DNA from: Phenylobacterium sp.
GTDB taxonomy: Bacteria; Pseudomonadota; Alphaproteobacteria; Caulobacterales; Caulobacteraceae
Length of the DNA: 64,000 nucleotides
NCBI RefSeq assembly: GCF_025351295.1
Contig: NZ_JANXWD010000010.1
Span: forward strand, 17,853-81,852
Reading direction: 5' to 3'
Position 1 is the first letter of the stretch. Each line of letters opens with the position of its first letter. The notes below the pieces were generated by a model, which saw nothing but the letters and a program-made list of their open reading frames with translations, did no database searches and was not told the origin of the DNA. Shown one piece after another: positions 27,960 to 38,260 of the stretch. Made by a program: the position numbers and the translations under genes.

Positions 27960-29306
27960 CTACCTCTTCGACGCCGGAATGGGGTCGCCGGGCTTGATGT
28001 TCTTGTCGAGCGCCTTGCCGAACAGAAGGAAGTCCTTGGTGCTCGGCTCCTTGCCGGGGATGGCGTCGAGCTTGGGCGTGTCGCGGTCGGCGGCGGTGGC
28101 CAGCCGTGGCGTGACGATGATCAGCAACTCGCTCTCCGAGCGCTTCCAGCGAGCGGAGCGGAACAGGGCCCCCAGCACCGGCAGGTCGCCGGCCCAGGGC
28201 GTCTGGTCGGCGTCGGTCTGGAAGCCGCGCTGGAACAGGCCCGCCATGGCGAAGGTGTCGCCGGGCTTCAGCTCCAGGGTCGTGGACGCGCGGCGCACGA
28301 TCAGCGCCGGCACGGTGACGCCAAGCACGGTCAGCGAGTTGTTCGGGTCGAGCTGGCTGACCTCGGGCTCGACGGCCAGGCGGATCCAGCCGTTGTCCTG
28401 CACGGTGGGCGTGAAGTTCAGCTTCACGCCATAGGGGCGGAACTGGATGGCGATGGTGTTGCGGTCCTGCGGCACCGGGAACGGGAACTCGCCGCCGGCC
28501 AGGAAACTGGCCTTCTCGCCCGAGATCGCCACCAGGTTCGGCCGCGCCAGGGTGCGGATCATGCCGCGGGTCTCCAGCGCGCCCAGGGCGGTGTCGATGG
28601 TGGTGTTGCCCGAGCCGCCGTGGGTGCTCAGCAGGCTGTTGGGCGGGGCAAGGCCGATCAGGCCCGAGCCACTGGCCAGGGACAGCGACCGGTTGAAGAC
28701 GTTGAAGTTGAAGCCGATGTCCTGCAGCGCATTGCGGCTGGCCTCGACGATGCGGACCTCCAGGATCACCTGTTGGGAATTGCGCACGGTCAGGCGCGAG
28801 ATCACCCCGTCCGGCGCATATTTGTTGGCGATCTTCTCCATGCCGGCCTGCACGCCGGTGTTGGAGACGTCGCCGCTCAGCATCAGCACCTCGCCCAGGT
28901 TCTTCACCTGCACCGGCTCGGTGGGATAGGCCGCGGTGAGGTCCTGCTGCAGGCCGTCGCTGTCGAAGCCGACGCGGACGTCGATCACTTCGGAGAGCTG
29001 GCCGCCCTTTCCGTAGACCAGCATGTTGGTGGAGCCGAACTCCATCCCCTGGACATAGAAGCTGGAGTCCGAGGTGGCGGTGACCTTGGCGATCTCCGGC
29101 TGGGCAATGACGATCTTGCCGGCCGGGCCCGGCAGGCGGAACGACAGCGACTTGTCGCGCGGCACATGGATCACCCGGCGGACCACCGGCTCGCTGGTCA
29201 TGGTCTGGGCGCGGGCAGGGGCCGCGGGCGCCGTCAGGGCGGCGGCCATGCCAAGGACGAGCAGCGCGCTCAGCGCCGTGCGGGACATCGTGGACAGGAT
29301 GCGCAT
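27960..29306 (-). CDS. cpaC: Tad/Flp pilus outer-membrane secretin CpaC/RcpA
   Basis: This 448-residue protein has a signal peptide (MSRTALSALLVLGMAAALTA, then APARAQ). An N-terminal pilus-and-flagella/BON-like domain (SFRLPGPAGKIVIAQPEIAKV, then VYGKGGQLSEV) precedes the secretin domain, with QVILEVRIVEASR and the C-terminal GDLPVLGALFRS, then ESELLIIVTPRL. It forms the outer-membrane channel. The start at 29306 lies 4 bases past the cpaB stop; the open frame extends upstream but only through cpaB-coding sequence. Confidence 0.9.
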   Translation of the reverse strand: MRILSTMSRTALSALLVLGMAAALTAPAAPARAQTMTSEPVVRRVIHVPRDKSLSFRLPGPAGKIVIAQPEIAKVTATSDSSFYVQGMEFGSTNMLVYGKGGQLSEVIDVRVGFDSDGLQQDLTAAYPTEPVQVKNLGEVLMLSGDVSNTGVQAGMEKIANKYAPDGVISRLTVRNSQQVILEVRIVEASRNALQDIGFNFNVFNRSLSLASGSGLIGLAPPNSLLSTHGGSGNTTIDTALGALETRGMIRTLARPNLVAISGEKASFLAGGEFPFPVPQDRNTIAIQFRPYGVKLNFTPTVQDNGWIRLAVEPEVSQLDPNNSLTVLGVTVPALIVRRASTTLELKPGDTFAMAGLFQRGFQTDADQTPWAGDLPVLGALFRSARWKRSESELLIIVTPRLATAADRDTPKLDAIPGKEPSTKDFLLFGKALDKNIKPGDPIPASKR

Positions 29307-29310
29307 GGGG

Positions 29311-30261
29311 TCAGCCGATCGCAGCGACGCCGGCCGCGGCGGGCAGGGTGGAGGCGGCGCCGGCCGCGGCGTTGATCTTCGGCGCGGCGATGAGCGGCGC
29401 GGCCGCCTGGCGGGCGCTGCCGTGCTTGGCCGAGGCGCCCTCGACGATGAGGATGGCGGAGTAGGTCCGCGCCGGGCCGCCCCGCACCACGGCGCGGATC
29501 GGGCCGGGGGCACGGACGCCGCCGCCCAGGAAATCGGCGGTGCGCATCGGCGGGGCGGCGCCGATCTCGGCGGCGCCGGACTTGCGCAGCGCCAGCGACA
29601 GGGTGCCGAGGGTGGAGGCCACCGACAGCTTCTGGGAGTCCTCCACCGAGACCTCGACGGTGGCGGTGTTGGGGCTGGCGGGCTTCTCGGAGGTGGGGTC
29701 GGCGTTCAGGTCGATGCCGAGCACGCGGGCGTTCTGGACCACGATGTAGGAGATGTAGCTGCGCTCGGGCCCTTGGGGCGTCAGGTCGCGCAGCAGCACC
29801 ACGTCGACGCGGTCGCCGGGCAGGGCGTGGCCGCCGACCCCGGTGGCGTCCGTGACCTTGAAGGCATAGGCGCGCATCCCGTCGGCGATCTCGGCGGCGA
29901 CGGTCGGCCGCGACCCGGGGCCGGAGATCTTGGTGGTCAGCACCGCCTCATGCTGGGCGAGCGGGACCAGCACCACGGGCGGGCCGCCGTGGTCGGCGCC
30001 CAGCAGCTGGCCGATGGCGGTGAAGGCCCCCTGGGGGATGGCGTTTTCGGGCGCCTTGATGACGCTGAGCATGCCCGGACCCAGCTTCTCGCCGTACTTG
30101 ATCGGCCGTGAGGCGACGACCATCGGCGAGCCCGTCATCTGGCGCGGGGCCACGGCCGCCTTCGCGGCCGAGGCGTTCGGCAGGGCGATCTTGGCGACGA
30201 ACAGCGCGCCAAGACCAAGCACCGCTGAGGCCGCAAGACTGACGATGGTGACGACGCGCAT
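29311..30261 (-). CDS. cpaB: Tad/Flp pilus assembly protein CpaB/RcpC
   Basis: This 316-residue protein has an N-terminal signal anchor (TIVSLAASAVLGLGALFVAK), then a SAF domain (VVASRPIKYGEKLGPGML) and the RcpC/CpaB domain with GHALPGDRVDVVLLRD. It is the first gene of the operon. The 182-base region upstream holds no pilA or cpaA gene and is shared with a divergent aldo/keto reductase. The last 60 residues are Ala-rich and low-complexity. Confidence 0.88.
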   Translation of the reverse strand: MRVVTIVSLAASAVLGLGALFVAKIALPNASAAKAAVAPRQMTGSPMVVASRPIKYGEKLGPGMLSVIKAPENAIPQGAFTAIGQLLGADHGGPPVVLVPLAQHEAVLTTKISGPGSRPTVAAEIADGMRAYAFKVTDATGVGGHALPGDRVDVVLLRDLTPQGPERSYISYIVVQNARVLGIDLNADPTSEKPASPNTATVEVSVEDSQKLSVASTLGTLSLALRKSGAAEIGAAPPMRTADFLGGGVRAPGPIRAVVRGGPARTYSAILIVEGASAKHGSARQAAAPLIAAPKINAAAGAASTLPAAAGVAAIG

Positions 30262-30443
30262 GAGCTGACCCGGCCAACAATTCTCTTGTTATCTCGGCAC
30301 GTTAACGACGTCGGCCTTGCCACATCGCCAACAAGCTTGGTGAACGTGCGGGTAGTGATTGTGAAGATCGCGGCTATGGGCTGGCGCGAGGGTCCGCTCC
30401 GCGGCTAGGTTCGCGCCGAAAAACGCGAACGGGACACCGCGAT

Positions 30444-31373
30444 ATGAAGGTCAGACGCCTCGGAAATTCCGGCCTGAAGGTCAGCGTGGTGGGCCTGGGC
30501 TGCAACAACTTCGGCATGCGGATCGACGCCGCCCAGACCCAGGGCGTGGTCGACGCGGCCATCGACGCGGGCATCACCCTGTTCGACACCGCCGACATCT
30601 ACGGCGGTACGAAGTCCGAGGAATTCCTGGGCCAGGTGCTGGGCAAGCGTCGCCACGAGATCGTGCTCGCCACCAAGTTCGGCATGGCGATCGGCGGCGA
30701 TCCGAAGAAGCGCGGCGGGTCGCGAAAGTGGATCATGACCGCCGTCGAGGACAGCCTGCGCCGCCTGCAGACCGACTACATCGACCTCTACCAGCACCAC
30801 CAGCCGGACGCCGACACCCCGGTCGACGAGACCCTGCGGGCGCTGGACGACCTGGTGACCCAGGGCAAGGTCCGCTACCTCGGCTGTTCGAACTATACGG
30901 GATGGCAGATCGCCGACGCCGACTGGACGGCCGCCGGGCAGAGCCGGTTCGTCTCCGCCCAGAACCTGTATTCGCTGCTGGAGCGTGGCGTTGAGGCCGA
31001 GGTGCTGCCGGCCTGCGACCATTTCGGCCTGGGCTTCCTGCCGTTCTTCCCCCTGGCGTCGGGCCTGCTCAGCGGCAAGTACAAGCGCGGCGAGCCGCCG
31101 CCCGAGGGCACCCGCCTGGCCGCCTGGGGCGCCCGCGGCGCCCAGGCGATGAGCGACGCCAACTTCGACAAGGTGGAGCCGTTGCAGGCCTGGGCCGCCG
31201 AGCGCGGTCACACCCTGCTGGACCTGGCCTTCGCCTGGCTGCTGGGCCACGCCGCAGTCAGCTCGGTGATCGCCGGGGCGACCACGCCGGAGCAGGTGAA
31301 CACCAACGCCGCGACGGCCGCCTGGGCCCTGTCGCCCGAAGACGTGGACGAGGTCGGCAAGCTGGCGGCCTGA
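30444..31373 (+). CDS. aldo/keto reductase
   Basis: This 309-residue (alpha/beta)8-barrel NADPH-dependent oxidoreductase shows the catalytic tetrad: Asp and Tyr in LFDTADIYG, Lys in LATKFG and His in LYQHHQPD. The C-terminal cofactor segment SSVIAGATTPEQVNTNAA is also clear. The GNSGLKVSVVGLGCNNFG start is typical of the general AKR11/12/13-like group. Substrate unknown. It is divergent from cpaB and followed by a palindromic repeat and a CoA-transferase gene. Confidence 0.88.
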   Translation: MKVRRLGNSGLKVSVVGLGCNNFGMRIDAAQTQGVVDAAIDAGITLFDTADIYGGTKSEEFLGQVLGKRRHEIVLATKFGMAIGGDPKKRGGSRKWIMTAVEDSLRRLQTDYIDLYQHHQPDADTPVDETLRALDDLVTQGKVRYLGCSNYTGWQIADADWTAAGQSRFVSAQNLYSLLERGVEAEVLPACDHFGLGFLPFFPLASGLLSGKYKRGEPPPEGTRLAAWGARGAQAMSDANFDKVEPLQAWAAERGHTLLDLAFAWLLGHAAVSSVIAGATTPEQVNTNAATAAWALSPEDVDEVGKLAA

Positions 31374-31375
31374 CT

Positions 31376-31520
31376 TTCCCTCCCTTAATGGGGAGGGACA
31401 GACCGCGGAGCGGTCAGGGTGGGGGAGTCTGGATCAAGCTCCCACGCCCGGTTCCGGCCCACAGTTCCCCACCCTGCTCGCCTGCGGCGAGCTGTCCCTC
31501 CCCATTAAGGGAGGGAAGGA
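31376..31520. repeat. palindromic intergenic repeat between aldo/keto reductase and CoA-transferase
   Basis: TCCCTCCCTTAATGGGGAGGGAC (in part, from 31376) and the inverted GTCCCTCCCCATTAAGGGAGGGA (to about 31516) are the outer arms. The inner parts pair through CAGGGTGGGGGA and TCCCCACCCTG. The right edge, GGAAGGAG, acts as the Shine-Dalgarno of the next gene. Confidence 0.75.
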
Positions 31521-31527
31521 GTCTTGA

Positions 31528-32748
31528 ATGTACGACCTTCTGAAGGGCCTGCGCGTGGTGGAGGGGTCGGCCTTCGTGGCCGCGCCGACCTGCGGCCTCT
31601 ATCTGGCGCAGATGGGCGCCGAGGTGATCCGGTTCGACAACATCGGCGGCGGGCCCGACTTCCGCCGCTGGCCGTTGGCGGAGAACGGGGCGAGCCTCTA
31701 CTGGGAGGGGCTGAACAAGGCCAAGAAGTCGGTGGCCATCGACCTGGGACGGCCGGAAGGGCGCGAGATCGCCCAGCGGCTGGCGGCGGCGCCGGGCGAG
31801 AATGGCGGCCTGTTCGTGACCAACTTCCCAGTCGAGGGGTTCCTGTCCTACGAGGCGCTGAGGAAGCTCCGCGACGACCTGATCTGCGTGCGGGTGATGG
31901 GCTGGGCCGACGGGTCGCAGGGCATGGACTACACGATCAACTCCGCCCTGGGCCTGCCGCTGATGACCGGGCCCGCCGACGACGCGCGGCCGGTGAACCA
32001 TGTCCTGGCGGCCTGGGACCTGCTGACCGGCGCCTGGTGCGCCTTCGCCCTGGTGACGGCGCTGCTGGCGCGGATGCGCGGGCAGGGCGGACGTGAGATC
32101 CGCGCGCCGCTGTCCGATATCGGGGCGGCGACCATGGCCAACCTGGGCTTCGCCGCCGAGACCCTGTTCGCCGGCCATCAGCGGCCGCGCATGGGCAACG
32201 ACATCTTCGGCGCCTTCGGCCGCGATTTCACGACCCGGGACGGCGAGAAGCTGATGCTGCTGGCGATCACGCCCAAGCAGTGGAGCAAGGCCCTGGAGGC
32301 GCTGGGCATCGCCGCACCAGTGGCGGCGGTCGAGGCCGAGCTCGGCGTCTCCTTCGCCACCGACGAGGGTCTGCGGTTCACCCATCGCCACCGGCTCTAC
32401 CCGCTGTTCGAGCGCGCCTTCGCGGCCCGCACCGCCGCCGAACTCGGCCCCGCCTTCGACGCCGGCGGCGTCACCTGGGGGGCGTACCAGCCGCTGGAGG
32501 CGGCGCTGGACGACCCGCGCCTCTACAAGGACAATCCGGTGTTTCAGGCCATCCGCCACCCCAGCGGCCTGACCTATCCGGCGCCGGGGTCGATGGGCAC
32601 CATCCCGCAGGACGTGCGCGGCGACGCCCGCCCGGCGCCCAGGCTGGGCCAGCACACCGACGAGGTGCTGGCGCAGGTGCTGGGGATGAGCGGCGCCGAG
32701 ATCGCCAGGCTGCATGACGCAGGCGTGGTGGCGGGGGCCAACCCCTAG
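31528..32748 (+). CDS. CoA-transferase family III (CaiB/BaiF), 2-methylfumaryl-CoA isomerase-like
   Basis: This 406-residue family III CoA-transferase starts LLKGLRVVEGSAFVAAPTCG, has the GAEVIRFD and NKAKKSVAIDLG motifs, and carries a candidate catalytic Asp in GSQGMDYTINSA. It resembles the subgroup annotated as 2-methylfumaryl-CoA isomerase or mesaconyl-CoA C1-C4 transferase, but the exact reaction is not established. AAGGAG precedes the ATG by 6 bases. It is convergent with the carboxylase alpha subunit, and their stops share CTAG at 32745-32748. The context is branched-chain acyl-CoA metabolism. Confidence 0.8.
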   Translation: MYDLLKGLRVVEGSAFVAAPTCGLYLAQMGAEVIRFDNIGGGPDFRRWPLAENGASLYWEGLNKAKKSVAIDLGRPEGREIAQRLAAAPGENGGLFVTNFPVEGFLSYEALRKLRDDLICVRVMGWADGSQGMDYTINSALGLPLMTGPADDARPVNHVLAAWDLLTGAWCAFALVTALLARMRGQGGREIRAPLSDIGAATMANLGFAAETLFAGHQRPRMGNDIFGAFGRDFTTRDGEKLMLLAITPKQWSKALEALGIAAPVAAVEAELGVSFATDEGLRFTHRHRLYPLFERAFAARTAAELGPAFDAGGVTWGAYQPLEAALDDPRLYKDNPVFQAIRHPSGLTYPAPGSMGTIPQDVRGDARPAPRLGQHTDEVLAQVLGMSGAEIARLHDAGVVAGANP

Positions 32749-34622
32749 CTGGGCGTCAGCTTCACCAGCACCACGCCCTCGGTGACCTGGGCGCCCAGCT
32801 CGACCGACACGGTGTCCACCGTCCCTTCGAACGGCGCGGCCAGGGCATGCTCCATCTTCATGGCCTCCAGGGTCAGCAGAGGCTGGCCCTTAGCGACCTG
32901 GTCGCCCGCCGCCACCGACAGCTGGGTGACCTTGCCCGGCATCGGCGCGCGGATCGAGCCGTCGCCGGCCGCGCCGCCATCGCCGTCGGCGCTCGGCGGA
33001 TGGTCGCGGAACACGAAGGCCTCGCCGCCCTCGAACACCACCACCTCATCGTCGGCGACCCTATGGATCATCCGCGTCGGCTCGTCGGCCAGTTCGACCT
33101 CGACGGCGGTGTCGCCCAGGAACAGGTGGGCGGTCCGGGCCGGCGGGGCGTTTAGTCGGAAGCCCTTCAGCTCCACCCACGGCGACGGGTCGAGGTCGGT
33201 GGCGATCGCCTCGCGGAAGGCCCAGCCGGCGGTGGCCCGGGCCTCGGGCGAGGGCTCTGCGGCGGCAGTCAGCGCGTCGAGGTCGCGGCCGATCAGGCCG
33301 GTGTCGACGGCGCCGGCGATGAAGTCGGGGGTCTCCAGGCAGCGGACCAGGAACCCGGCGTTGGTCTTCACCGGCCAGACCTCGACCTCGGCGCAGGCCT
33401 CGGCCAGGTCGGCGATCGCCTGCTCGCGGGTCGGCGCGTGGGCGATCAGCTTGGCGATCATCGGGTCGTAGAACGGGCTTATCGCGTCGCCCTCCTCGAC
33501 GCCGGTGTCGGCGCGGACGTTCTCCGGCAGGCTGAAGTGGGTGAGCGGCCCGATCGAGGGCAGGAAGCCCGTGGCGGGGGTCTCGGCATAGAGCCGCGCC
33601 TCGACCGCGTGGCCGGTCAGGACGATCTGGTCCTGGCTCAGCGGCAGCGGCTCGCCGGCGGCGACGCGGAACTGCCATTCCACCAAATCAAGACCCGTGA
33701 CCATCTCGGTCACGGGATGCTCCACCTGCAGCCGGGTGTTCATCTCCATGAACCAGATGCGGTCGCCGCGCAGGCCGGCCGAGGCGTCGGCGATGAACTC
33801 CACTGTGCCGGCCCCGACATAGCCCACGGCCTGGGCGGCCTTGACGGCGGCCGATGTGACGGCGGCGCGGGCCTCGTTGGTCATGCCTGGGGCGGGGGCC
33901 TCCTCGATCACCTTCTGGTGGCGGCGCTGCAGGGAGCAGTCGCGCTCGTAGAGGTGGACGACGTTCCCATGGCTGTCGCCGAACACCTGCACCTCGATGT
34001 GGCGCGGACGGGTGACATAGGTCTCCAGCAGCACCCGGTCGTCGCCGAATGACGCCGCGGCCTCGCGCCGGCACGACGCCAGGGCCGCGGCGAAGGCCTC
34101 CGGACTTTCCACGAGGCGCATGCCCTTGCCGCCGCCCCCGGCCACGGCCTTGATCAGCACCGGGAAGCCGATGCGGCCGGCCTCCGCCGCCACGGTCGCC
34201 TCGTCCTGCCGCTCGCCCAGATAGCCCGGCGTCACCGGCACGCCGGCCTTGGCCATCAGCGCCTTGGCGGCGTCCTTCAGGCCCATGGCGCGGATGGCGG
34301 CCGGCGGCGGGCCGATCCAGATCAGTCCGGCGGCGGCCACCGCCTCGGCGAAGTCGGCGTTTTCCGAGAGGAAGCCATAGCCCGGGTGGATCGCCTCCGC
34401 GCCGCTGGCCTGGGCGGCGGCGATGATCCTGGCCGGGACCAGGTAGCTCTCGCGCGCCGGGGCCGGGCCGATCGACACCGCCTTGTCGGCGTCGCGCACA
34501 TGGGCGGCTTCGGCGTCGGCCTCGGAGAACACGGCGACGGTCTCGATGCCGAGCCGCCGCGCGGTGGCGAACACCCGCCGCGCGATCTCTCCACGATTGG
34601 CGACCAGGACGGAGCGGAACAT
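32745..34622 (-). CDS. acyl-CoA carboxylase alpha subunit (biotin carboxylase plus biotin carrier), methylcrotonyl-CoA type
   Basis: This 625-residue protein has a biotin carboxylase N-domain (FRSVLVANRGEIARRV), an ATP-grasp with KAVAGGGGKGMR, and the active-site region MEMNTRLQVEHPVTE. A BT-like linker and a C-terminal biotinyl domain follow, with the biotinylation lysine in LEAMKMEH. It carboxylates its biotin for transfer by the beta subunit encoded upstream (34780-36372). The order and size fit MccA/LiuD; geranyl-CoA or propionyl-CoA carboxylase cannot be excluded. ATG 34622 is taken over the adjacent GTG. Confidence 0.88.
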   Translation of the reverse strand: MFRSVLVANRGEIARRVFATARRLGIETVAVFSEADAEAAHVRDADKAVSIGPAPARESYLVPARIIAAAQASGAEAIHPGYGFLSENADFAEAVAAAGLIWIGPPPAAIRAMGLKDAAKALMAKAGVPVTPGYLGERQDEATVAAEAGRIGFPVLIKAVAGGGGKGMRLVESPEAFAAALASCRREAAASFGDDRVLLETYVTRPRHIEVQVFGDSHGNVVHLYERDCSLQRRHQKVIEEAPAPGMTNEARAAVTSAAVKAAQAVGYVGAGTVEFIADASAGLRGDRIWFMEMNTRLQVEHPVTEMVTGLDLVEWQFRVAAGEPLPLSQDQIVLTGHAVEARLYAETPATGFLPSIGPLTHFSLPENVRADTGVEEGDAISPFYDPMIAKLIAHAPTREQAIADLAEACAEVEVWPVKTNAGFLVRCLETPDFIAGAVDTGLIGRDLDALTAAAEPSPEARATAGWAFREAIATDLDPSPWVELKGFRLNAPPARTAHLFLGDTAVEVELADEPTRMIHRVADDEVVVFEGGEAFVFRDHPPSADGDGGAAGDGSIRAPMPGKVTQLSVAAGDQVAKGQPLLTLEAMKMEHALAAPFEGTVDTVSVELGAQVTEGVVLVKLTPS

Positions 34623-34650
34623 CACAACCGCTCCCGCGCCGCAGGCGCTG

Positions 34651-34740
34651 TTTGTTGAACCGCAGAAAACGCAGAAGGGATGGCGCGAAGCCCGGGCGTC
34701 CGCCTCCCGCGTTCCTCTGCGTTTTCTGCGGTTGAATCTT
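34651..34740. repeat. inverted repeat between carboxylase subunit genes
   Basis: AACCGCAGAAAACGCAGA (34658-34675) and its perfect reverse complement (34716-34733) enclose a 40-base spacer. The element lies between the beta and alpha subunit genes. It could stabilise or attenuate the transcript between the two subunits, which is an inference. Confidence 0.85.
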
Positions 34741-34779
34741 GTTGGCGCAGACGCGCCAGGAGTCTGCCCATGACGCCGC

Positions 34780-36372
34780 TCACATCCGGAACACGCCGAA
34801 GCGTGTCTCCGGAATCGGCGCGTTCAGGGCGGCGGAGATGGAGAGGCCCAGGACATCGCGGGTCTGGGCCGGGTCGATGATGCCGTCGTCCCAGAGGCGC
34901 GCGGTGGCGAAGTAGGGGTTGCCTTCGTCCTCGTAGCGTTGGCGGACCGGGGCCTTGAAGGCCTCCTCTTCCGCCGGGGTCCACTTGTCGGCGTCGCGGT
35001 GTACGGTGGCCAGCACGCTGGCCGCCTGCTCTCCGCCCATCACGCTGATGCGGCTGTTGGGCCAGGTCCACAGGAAGCGCGGGGAATAGGCGCGGCCGCA
35101 CATGCCGTAGTTGCCGGCCCCGAACGAGCCGCCGATCAGGACGGTGAACTTCGGGACCTCGGCCGAGGCGACGGCGGCGACCAGCTTGGCCCCGTCCTTG
35201 GCGATGCCGCCGGCCTCGTACTTGCCGCCGACCATGAAGCCGGAGATGTTCTGCAGGAACACCAGCGGGATCTTCCGCTGGCAGGCCAGCTCGATGAAGT
35301 GGGCTCCCTTCAGCGCGCTCTCCGAGAACAGCACCCCGTTGTTGGCCAGGATGGCGACCGGATAGCCCCAGATGCGCGCGAACCCGCAGACCAGGGTGGC
35401 GCCGTAGAGCGCCTTGAACTCGTCGAACCGCGAGCCGTCCACCACCCGGGCGATCACCTCGCGCACATCATAGGGCGCGCGCACGTCGGTGGGGACGACG
35501 CCGTAGAGCTCCTGCGGATCGAAGGCCGGCGGCTCGGGCTCGGCCATCGTCAGCTCGACGTGCTTGGTGGTGTTCAGGTTGGCCACGATGCGGCGCACGA
35601 TGGTCAGCGCATGCTCGTCGTCCTCGGCCACATGGTCGACCACGCCTGAGCGGCGGCCGTGGGTGTCGGCCCCGCCCAGCTCCTCGGCGCTGATGATCTC
35701 GCCGGTGGCGGCCTTCACCAGCGGCGGACCGCCCAGGAAGATCGTCCCCTGGCCGCGCACGATTATGGTCTCGTCGCTCATCGCCGGCACGTAGGCGCCG
35801 CCGGCGGTGCAGGAGCCCATGACGCAGGCGATCTGGGCGATGCCCTGCCCGCTCATCCTGGCCTGGTTGTAGAAGATCCGCCCGAAGTGGTCGCGGTCGG
35901 GGAACACCTCGGCCTGGTGCGGCAGGTTCGCGCCGCCTGAGTCCACCAGATAGACGCAGGGTAGGCGGTTCTGCAGGGCGATCTCCTGGGCGCGGAGATG
36001 CTTCTTCACGGTCAGCGGAAAATAGGCCCCGCCCTTCACCGTGGCGTCGTTGGCGATGATCAGCACCTCGCGGCCAGACACCCGGCCGATGCCGGTGATC
36101 ACCACGGCGGCCGGCGCCTCGTCGTCGTAGAGCCCGTTGGCGGTGAGCGACCCGACCTCCAGGAACGGCGCGCCGGGGTCCAGCAGCCGCATCACCCGGT
36201 CACGCGGCAGCAGCTTGCCGCGCGAAACATGCCGCTGGCGGCTGCCCTCCGGCCCGCCCAGGGCGGCCTGCCCGGCGCGCTCGCGCAGCTCATCGACCAG
36301 GGCGTGGTTGACCTTGGCATTGGCGGCGAAGGCGGCGCCCGACACGTCGAGCGCGCTGGAGAGTTTCCTCAT
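34780..36372 (-). CDS. acyl-CoA carboxylase beta subunit (carboxyltransferase), methylcrotonyl-CoA type
   Basis: This 530-residue carboxyltransferase of the crotonase-like fold has [18 protein letters not shown] and the oxyanion-forming [18 protein letters not shown]. The segments [32 protein letters not shown] and [14 protein letters not shown] are typical of methylcrotonyl-CoA carboxylase beta subunits (MccB/LiuB). It starts 8 bases after the acyl-CoA ligase gene, so ligase, beta and alpha subunits are probably one operon broken only by a hairpin. Confidence 0.9.
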   Translation of the reverse strand: MRKLSSALDVSGAAFAANAKVNHALVDELRERAGQAALGGPEGSRQRHVSRGKLLPRDRVMRLLDPGAPFLEVGSLTANGLYDDEAPAAVVITGIGRVSGREVLIIANDATVKGGAYFPLTVKKHLRAQEIALQNRLPCVYLVDSGGANLPHQAEVFPDRDHFGRIFYNQARMSGQGIAQIACVMGSCTAGGAYVPAMSDETIIVRGQGTIFLGGPPLVKAATGEIISAEELGGADTHGRRSGVVDHVAEDDEHALTIVRRIVANLNTTKHVELTMAEPEPPAFDPQELYGVVPTDVRAPYDVREVIARVVDGSRFDEFKALYGATLVCGFARIWGYPVAILANNGVLFSESALKGAHFIELACQRKIPLVFLQNISGFMVGGKYEAGGIAKDGAKLVAAVASAEVPKFTVLIGGSFGAGNYGMCGRAYSPRFLWTWPNSRISVMGGEQAASVLATVHRDADKWTPAEEEAFKAPVRQRYEDEGNPYFATARLWDDGIIDPAQTRDVLGLSISAALNAPIPETRFGVFRM

Positions 36373-36380
36373 GTCGCGGC

Positions 36381-38036
36381 CTAGGCCGTGGTTTCCAGGA
36401 CGAGGTCAAGTTCGGCGATCATGGTCTCGCGCATGGCGAATTTCTGCACCTTTCCGGTAATGGTGGTGGGGAAGCCTTCCACGAAACGGATGTGCCGTGG
36501 AATCTTATAGTGGGCGATCTGGCCGCGGCAGAAGTCGCGGACCGCCTCGGCCTGCAGCCCCGCGCCCGACTTCAGCACGATCCAGGCGCAGAGCTCCTCG
36601 CCATATTTCGGGTCGGGCACGCCGATCACCTGCACGTCCTGGATGGCGGGGTGCCGGTAAAGGAACTCCTCGATCTCGCGCGGATAGACGTTCTCGCCGC
36701 CGCGGATGACCATGTCCTTGATCCGGCCGACGATGTTGCAGCAGCCGGCGTCGTCGATCACGCCCAGGTCGCCGGTGTGCATCCAGCCGGCGGGGTCCAG
36801 CGCCGCGGCAGTCCGCTCGGGATCGTCCCAGTAGCCCAGCATGACGGAATAGCCGCGGGTGCAGAGCTCGCCCGAGGCGCCGCGCGGCACGATGCGGCCG
36901 GCCTCGTCGACCACCTTCACCTCCAGGTGCGGCTGGATGCGCCCGACCGTGGCGACCCGGACCTCTAGGCTGTCGTCGGCGCCCGACTGGAAGCTGACCG
37001 GCGAGGTCTCGGTCATGCCGTAGGCGATGGTCACCTCGGGCATGTGCATGCGGTCGATCACCTGGCGCATCACCTCGACCGGACAGGGCGAGCCGGCCAT
37101 GATCCCGCTGCGGAGCGAGGTCAGGTCGAAGCGGGCGAACTCGGCATGGGCCAGGATGGCGATGAACATCGTCGGCACCCCATAGAGCGCCTCGCAGGCC
37201 TCGTCCGACACCGCCTTGAGCACCGCCAGCGGGTCGAAGCCCTCGGACGGATAGACCATGGTCGCGCCATGGCTGACGCAACCCAGGTTGCCCATCACCA
37301 TGCCGAAGCAGTGATACATCGGCACCGGGATGCAGACCTTCTCGCCGGCCTTGAGCCGGATGGCCTCGGCGACGAAGAAGCCGTTGTTGAGGATGTTGTG
37401 GTGGCTGAGCGTGGCGCCCTTCGGGAAGCCGGTGGTGCCGCTGGTGAACTGGATGTTGACCGGGTCGTCGAACTGCAGCGTCGGGCCGATCTCCACCAGG
37501 CGAGCGCGGTCGGCGCGCTTGGCGGTGTTGGAGATGTGCGGAAAGCTCTGGCAGCCGCGATGCGGGTCGTCGCCGATGGTGATCACCGCCTCCACGGTCG
37601 GCAGCCGTCCGGCCTCACGCAGCTCGCGGACCATGGCCAGGTATTCGCTGGACCGGTGCCGCACGGCGATCACCAGGGCTTTGCAGCCGACCTTGTTGAT
37701 CGCGTAGTCGGCCTCCGACAGGCGATAGGCGGGGTTGATGTTGACCAGAATCAGCCCGGCCTTGGCGGTGGCGAACTGGGTGATCGCCCATTCGGCGCAG
37801 TTGGGCGCCCAGATGCCGAGCCGGTCCCCGGGCTCCAGGCCCAGCGCTAGCAGCCCGGCGGCGAAGGCGTCGACCCGGTCCTTCAGCTCGGCATAGGTCC
37901 AGCGGATGCCCTGGTGGCAGGATATCAGCGCCACCCGGCCGGCATGCTCGGCGCAGGTCCGGTCGAATAGGTCCCCGATGGTCAGGCCAAGCAGCGGCTG
38001 CGTACTGGCGCCATGCACATAGCTGAGCTCCGCCAT
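36381..38036 (-). CDS. acyl-CoA synthetase (AMP-binding)
   Basis: This 551-residue adenylate-forming ligase activates a carboxylic acid to its CoA thioester. The P-loop is [18 protein letters not shown], later motifs are YGMTETSP and GWMHTGDLG, and the catalytic lysine lies in TITGKVQK. The start ATG 38036 has GGAGG 6 bases upstream. It is the first gene of the carboxylase operon and is divergent from the dehydrogenase/hydratase pair. It probably feeds the pathway with a medium or branched-chain acid; chain specificity is not readable. Confidence 0.9.
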   Translation of the reverse strand: MAELSYVHGASTQPLLGLTIGDLFDRTCAEHAGRVALISCHQGIRWTYAELKDRVDAFAAGLLALGLEPGDRLGIWAPNCAEWAITQFATAKAGLILVNINPAYRLSEADYAINKVGCKALVIAVRHRSSEYLAMVRELREAGRLPTVEAVITIGDDPHRGCQSFPHISNTAKRADRARLVEIGPTLQFDDPVNIQFTSGTTGFPKGATLSHHNILNNGFFVAEAIRLKAGEKVCIPVPMYHCFGMVMGNLGCVSHGATMVYPSEGFDPLAVLKAVSDEACEALYGVPTMFIAILAHAEFARFDLTSLRSGIMAGSPCPVEVMRQVIDRMHMPEVTIAYGMTETSPVSFQSGADDSLEVRVATVGRIQPHLEVKVVDEAGRIVPRGASGELCTRGYSVMLGYWDDPERTAAALDPAGWMHTGDLGVIDDAGCCNIVGRIKDMVIRGGENVYPREIEEFLYRHPAIQDVQVIGVPDPKYGEELCAWIVLKSGAGLQAEAVRDFCRGQIAHYKIPRHIRFVEGFPTTITGKVQKFAMRETMIAELDLVLETTA

Positions 38037-38069
38037 TCTGCGCCTCCACGTGTTTTCCGCATGGTGACC

Positions 38070-38220
38070 CCCACCCCCCTCTGTGTCATCCCGGTTTCGC
38101 GGCACGCGAAGACCGGGACCCGCGACCGGGCTCCGTCGGTACTCGCCATTCGAGCGCCGAGCCTGATCGGGGGTCCCGCTCTTTCGCCGGTGGCGAAAAC
38201 CGGGATGACAGGGGTGGTGG
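38070..38220. repeat. palindromic intergenic repeat in ligase/dehydrogenase divergent region
   Basis: TGTCATCCCGGTTTCGC (about 38084-38100) and the inverted GCGAAAACCGGGATGACA (38193-38210) are the outer arms, with GACCGGGACCC/GGGTCCCGCTC-type inner stems. It takes up most of the 224-base divergent intergenic region, leaving about 40 bases on each side for promoters. Confidence 0.75.
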
Positions 38221-38260
38221 ATGCTAGGCTTACGCCGGTGCGCGTGGCAGAGATGCGGCC

